The position numbers were made by a program, and so were the translations under genes. From Rhytidiadelphus loreus (lineage: Eukaryota > Streptophyta > Bryopsida > Hypnales > Hylocomiaceae), in NCBI GenBank assembly GCA_947034895.1, contig OX344762.1, forward strand, positions 25,772,760 to 25,836,759: a stretch of 64,000 bases of DNA, given 5' to 3'. Of the stretch, positions 60,701-64,000 are shown in pieces. The first letter of the stretch is position 1. Every line of letters begins with the position of its first letter. The notes beneath the pieces were generated by a model. The model searched no databases and had not been told where the DNA came from. It saw only the letters and a list, made by a program, of their open reading frames with translations.

Positions 60701-63438
60701 TTTTTCTAAGTGAACCTAAGAAGATTTAAAATTCAATGGGCAAAAAACATTATTTGTGATATTCCCAAACTACAACTTGAGTACTAAATTTCATGTGCTC
60801 CTACCTTGAGTGTTTTTCTTTGTCAATATGACTATAACAAGAATATATTCTTACAATTGCAATGACCTACAAACTTGCGTTCAATATGCTAACTTAAAGT
60901 TTTGCTCCATGGAGACCCCTAGTTTATTGACCTTGTCAAACAAGGAGAAAAAAACCTTTTTTAAACTTTGAAAGTTAGAATCTTTCAATCTCTGTGATCA
61001 TATGGTTGAAATTTATATGCACACATTATGTAAATATTGTACTATTGTTTTGTATGGTTGGAATTTCAAAAATAAGTTTCGGCTTTCATTTTGCATCAAC
61101 ATACCAAGAAAATGTAGTTTTGACAGTTTTTTGTAAGAACTCCCCTTAGGTCTTTAGGGGTGAAAGGCCAGGTGAAAGCAAAACAAAAACATTAATGCAT
61201 TCTAAGAAACTAGCTCTTGAAAAGATGCTACCCACCTACAAACAAACCTCCACCACCTGCCAAAATTCCTGGCCATCTGCTTTGAAGAAAATAAACTAAA
61301 AGTACCGCCAATGTCATCTAAATCTAAAAATGTGCAAAGCTTGAAGCCATTTGATTTAGAAATGGGAGCCATCCGATGTGGAATTGGAATGTTGTTTGAT
61401 AATACAAATACAGATACAAATTATTGGATACGGATATAGAAATACGGAAATATATCCCATATCAATTGCATATGAAGTTGCAATCTGAAATTACAAATAA
61501 CAATTGGTTGGTTTAAGTTTGGATTTGGGTTTGGCAGGGAATTAAAAAAAAATTGTCCTATCCTAATTTCATTAATTAATTCAAGTTTGGAACCTCTGAG
61601 TCACTATGTGCTCAAAAGACAAGACTCCAAACAATTGAATGAGTTACAATCATGTCCATGTGTTTCTACCAATTTTTGTGATTGTGCATAGGTTTCATTT
61701 CAAATGATTGTTGCCTAAATGAAGGTGTTCTTTGACATTGATTTGAATAATTTGGCACTTAATTAGTCATTAGTCCTTCAATAATTTTTTAATATTATTA
61801 TTTCATGCCAAAATACTCAACCAATCATAGGAAATGTGTGCAAACTTTCTTATTTATAATACTTTGGAAAGGGTACTACAATGTCAATTTTGAATTGATT
61901 TTACTAGAATTTTGACACAAGATGGAAATTTGAATTATTTTTCTAGGATTATAATTTTCAAGAAATTGTAAGAAATAGCTCATTAAGACAAATGATTTAA
62001 CCCCTAAATGACCAAAGTGCCATATTTTGGTGCTACCTAAACTTTAAAATTTAATAAACCTTACCAGTAAAGTTTTTGTTATTTTGTGTTAATTGATGTT
62101 GAATATTCCCTATAGTATGTTTTGATCATCAAAAGTCTGATTTTAAAAATAACTATTTATGGTTCTTTTGTTGAAGATTTTATGCAAATAGGCCTATTCC
62201 AAATTGTGAATTATTAGTGTTAGGGGCTCTTGGAAATGACCATCAAATACATGGTTGCTAAAATGTGAGCCTATGAGCTTAAGTGGGAGATTCTTTTTTG
62301 GAAAAAACAAATAAAGGACCCATGACCATTGGTGTAGGTGATTTTGTTTTTCTAGAAATGTAAGTTCATTTTTTCATAATTTAAGTCACTTTAAAACCTT
62401 TTTCAAAAATCTTCTTTGCAACAACCAATTATACTCAATTATGATTGAAATCACGCAATGCAAAACAATAAAGAAAAATAAATAATGACCAAGATGTAGC
62501 CATAAAACACACAAATCCACTCATGATGAAAATCAACACACAATAGTTTGACTAATGAAATGTATCAAATCTCATAAATCTAAGTTGTAGTGGACTTGGT
62601 CACGGAATCCTCATCGGTAGATGACTTTGAAGTCTCTCTCCCCTTAGATACTAACCCATCTAATATGAACTCTAAAATAATCAAAGTGTATGTATCTTTA
62701 TGCTAAGCAATAGCCCTAAACTTTGTGAGGGTTGAATATTAGGAGAAACTTTCAAGGATGTGGTTTCAAAGTGTGAAGTAGTTGTTGATGATTGAATGTT
62801 GGTGACTAAAGGTATGATCCCTTGTTTCTTTTTAGATTTGACTTGAAAACAAGGCTGTAGCTAGTTGTGATTGAGCAAATTGGTTATTGTATGTATGTTG
62901 GAATGAGGGAATGGTAGCTTAGAGGTTTTGAATGTTGTTGGCTAAAAATCAAGAAAAAAGGATGTATCACTCAAATTAACAAGACTTGGATATGAAGATA
63001 AAATGATGATCAACTAGGTGAATGGAATCAAGCATAATTTCTTGTCCCTTCTTTATACAAATACATTTTTTTACTTCTTCATCCACTCTAAACTAGTCAT
63101 CTCTAGCTAAAAAGACTTTGTTATATATGACCCCAACTAGAATGAATGAAGAAAGAAGTTTGACCTCTTCTAGAGATTAGTGTGGTCAATTTAAAACCAT
63201 TCATGTAAGTTGATTTGCATATTAGAATACAATCAAAATCATTCTTAAAGGTCATTTTTTTACTTGTAAGCTAGTGAAATTTTTATTTAGTTGATAATTT
63301 TTTGGGGGATAATTTGAAAGATATCCCTACATTTGGACCAAATTCTCATGAATTTTAGCCAACGAAGCTCACAACTGCCAAGCTTCCATTTCCTCATTTC
63401 AACATATCCAATAACCAATCTGATTGAACCACGACCGG
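57701..63438. other. Intergenic, repeat-rich, no gene recognised
   Basis: AT-rich DNA with no frame above 65 codons. It contains the direct repeat listed next and a second short repeat (GAAGATTTAAAATTCAATGG at about 59056 and 60719). Confidence 0.5.
58162..59461 (+). repeat. Direct repeat of about 310 bp, spaced by about 1 kb
   Basis: 58162-58472 and 59153-59461 are close to identical over most of their length (for example GATACAAGGTATAAACATGT and GGCATGTACGTAATCAATAA). A diverged third copy lies near 34690-34780. No terminal structure was recognised. Confidence 0.8.
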
Positions 63439-63914
63439 CTACAACCCCATTTTTAGCCCAAATCCAAAAAAAAAAAAAAGATCGTACTCCCGGTCACCAA
63501 CATTCATTGGCAATTGTTCCACACTTTGAAACCATGTCCTTGAAAGTTTCCCATAAAACTCAACTTTTCCAAAGAGCAAGTCCGCCACGCCTCCGCCTTC
63601 ACTGCTTGGTAGCCATGCTACAACAAATGCGTCCACCATGTGCAAAAGTCTCTCCACAACCAATGGCCTACCAGAGACTAACACGACCACGCAAGGGAGG
63701 AACGAGCAGGTATCTTGGACCAATGTTGGATATGGATCGGGGAGAGTCAAGTTTAGGTTGTCTCCATAAATTTCAGCGTAGGGTTGCTCTCCAACAACCA
63801 CTATTGCATACGTAAAGTTTTTACTTTTGGCATATCCTATTTCTGGGTTGGAGACATAGTCGATGTAGGTTTTCAAACTCATTGCTTGTTGGATTCCTTC
63901 TAGGATGGTTGTTC
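63439..63914 (-). CDS. Glycoside hydrolase family 3, last exon (partial)
   Basis: 158 codons from an acceptor at 63915 to TAG. It matches the C-terminal part of plant GH3 beta-glucosidase / exo-glucanase proteins: GTTILEGIQQA, NFTYAIVVVGEQPYAE, NLTLPDP, CVVVLVSGRPLVVE, AWLPSSEGGGVADLLFG, GKLSRTWF and QLPMNVGD. Such enzymes act on wall glucans, usually in the apoplast; that is family knowledge. The catalytic nucleophile domain and signal peptide lie beyond the right edge. Near the C-terminus a run of 14 A/T pairs encodes a Phe stretch where YDPLFPFG is usual; it could hide a length error. The stretch 63915-64000 is intron as far as visible. Confidence 0.88.
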
Positions 63915-64000
63915 CTGTCACACATGAAACGTAGGTGGTTTAGTGTCTTTAGATCGAGGGTCTTCCATCGCAATAGTGGACTTCAAGAATGAATGTTGGA

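Overview
The window looks like nuclear DNA of a land plant. It has multi-exon genes with GT-AG introns, plant-type CACTA transposons, an LTR retrotransposon, an FCP1-like (NLI-interacting-factor) gene of the plant type, and the end of a plant-type glycoside hydrolase family 3 gene. There is no operon structure and no bacterial signal. The species cannot be named from sequence alone. The transposase-like DUF7869 family (name recalled, not searched) makes me think of a non-angiosperm lineage such as bryophyte, lycophyte, fern or gymnosperm; that is inference.

Layout. 1-3.6 kb: non-coding, with a diverged tandem repeat at 1.7-2.15 kb. 3.6-9.35 kb: a 13-exon plus-strand gene of about 1,066-1,095 residues whose splice phases all agree; a two-exon module is tandemly duplicated inside it. 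9.35-21.1 kb: AT-rich intergenic DNA with small foldback elements, a 1.1 kb CACTA element (3-bp target duplication), a GC-rich minisatellite and a 0.39 kb inverted repeat. 21.1-23.8 kb: a second CACTA element (target duplication GGT) next to a degenerate DUF7869 transposase-like copy at 23.8-25.4 kb.

26.8-34.0 kb: a minus-strand FCP1-like gene. An acidic exon is split by a 4,256-bp solo LTR (target duplication CCCTC), and an 8-bp tandem duplication shifts its frame. 34-38.3 kb: a 31-bp repeat, seven copies of a homogeneous 194-bp satellite, a telomere-like motif and a cluster of CTCGA palindromes. 38.3-55.5 kb: a plus-strand DUF7869 gene cut in two by a 14.4-kb LTR retrotransposon (38973-53386; target duplication GAGAG; two 413-bp LTRs with 2 mismatches). 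Removing the element restores one 832-codon frame.

The retrotransposon carries gag and an aspartic protease but no reverse transcriptase, RNase H or integrase that I can see, so it is probably non-autonomous. It also holds an upstream Met-free ORF, a small ORF behind a TATA box, an antisense ORF with its own TATA box and one in-frame stop, and a further sense ORF. Its 413-bp LTRs are the 4,256-bp solo LTR minus exactly 3,843 bp, lost between GGTC repeats; the deleted part holds the only clear TATA box of the long LTR. 55.5-64 kb: a small single-pass membrane protein gene (minus strand), repeat-rich intergenic DNA, and the last exon of a GH3 gene (minus strand) running off the right edge.

The most unusual material is the nest of insertions at 26.8-55.5 kb. 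A gag-protease-only retroelement family with two LTR sizes has hit both neighbouring genes, each time with a clean target duplication that still shows the original frame.
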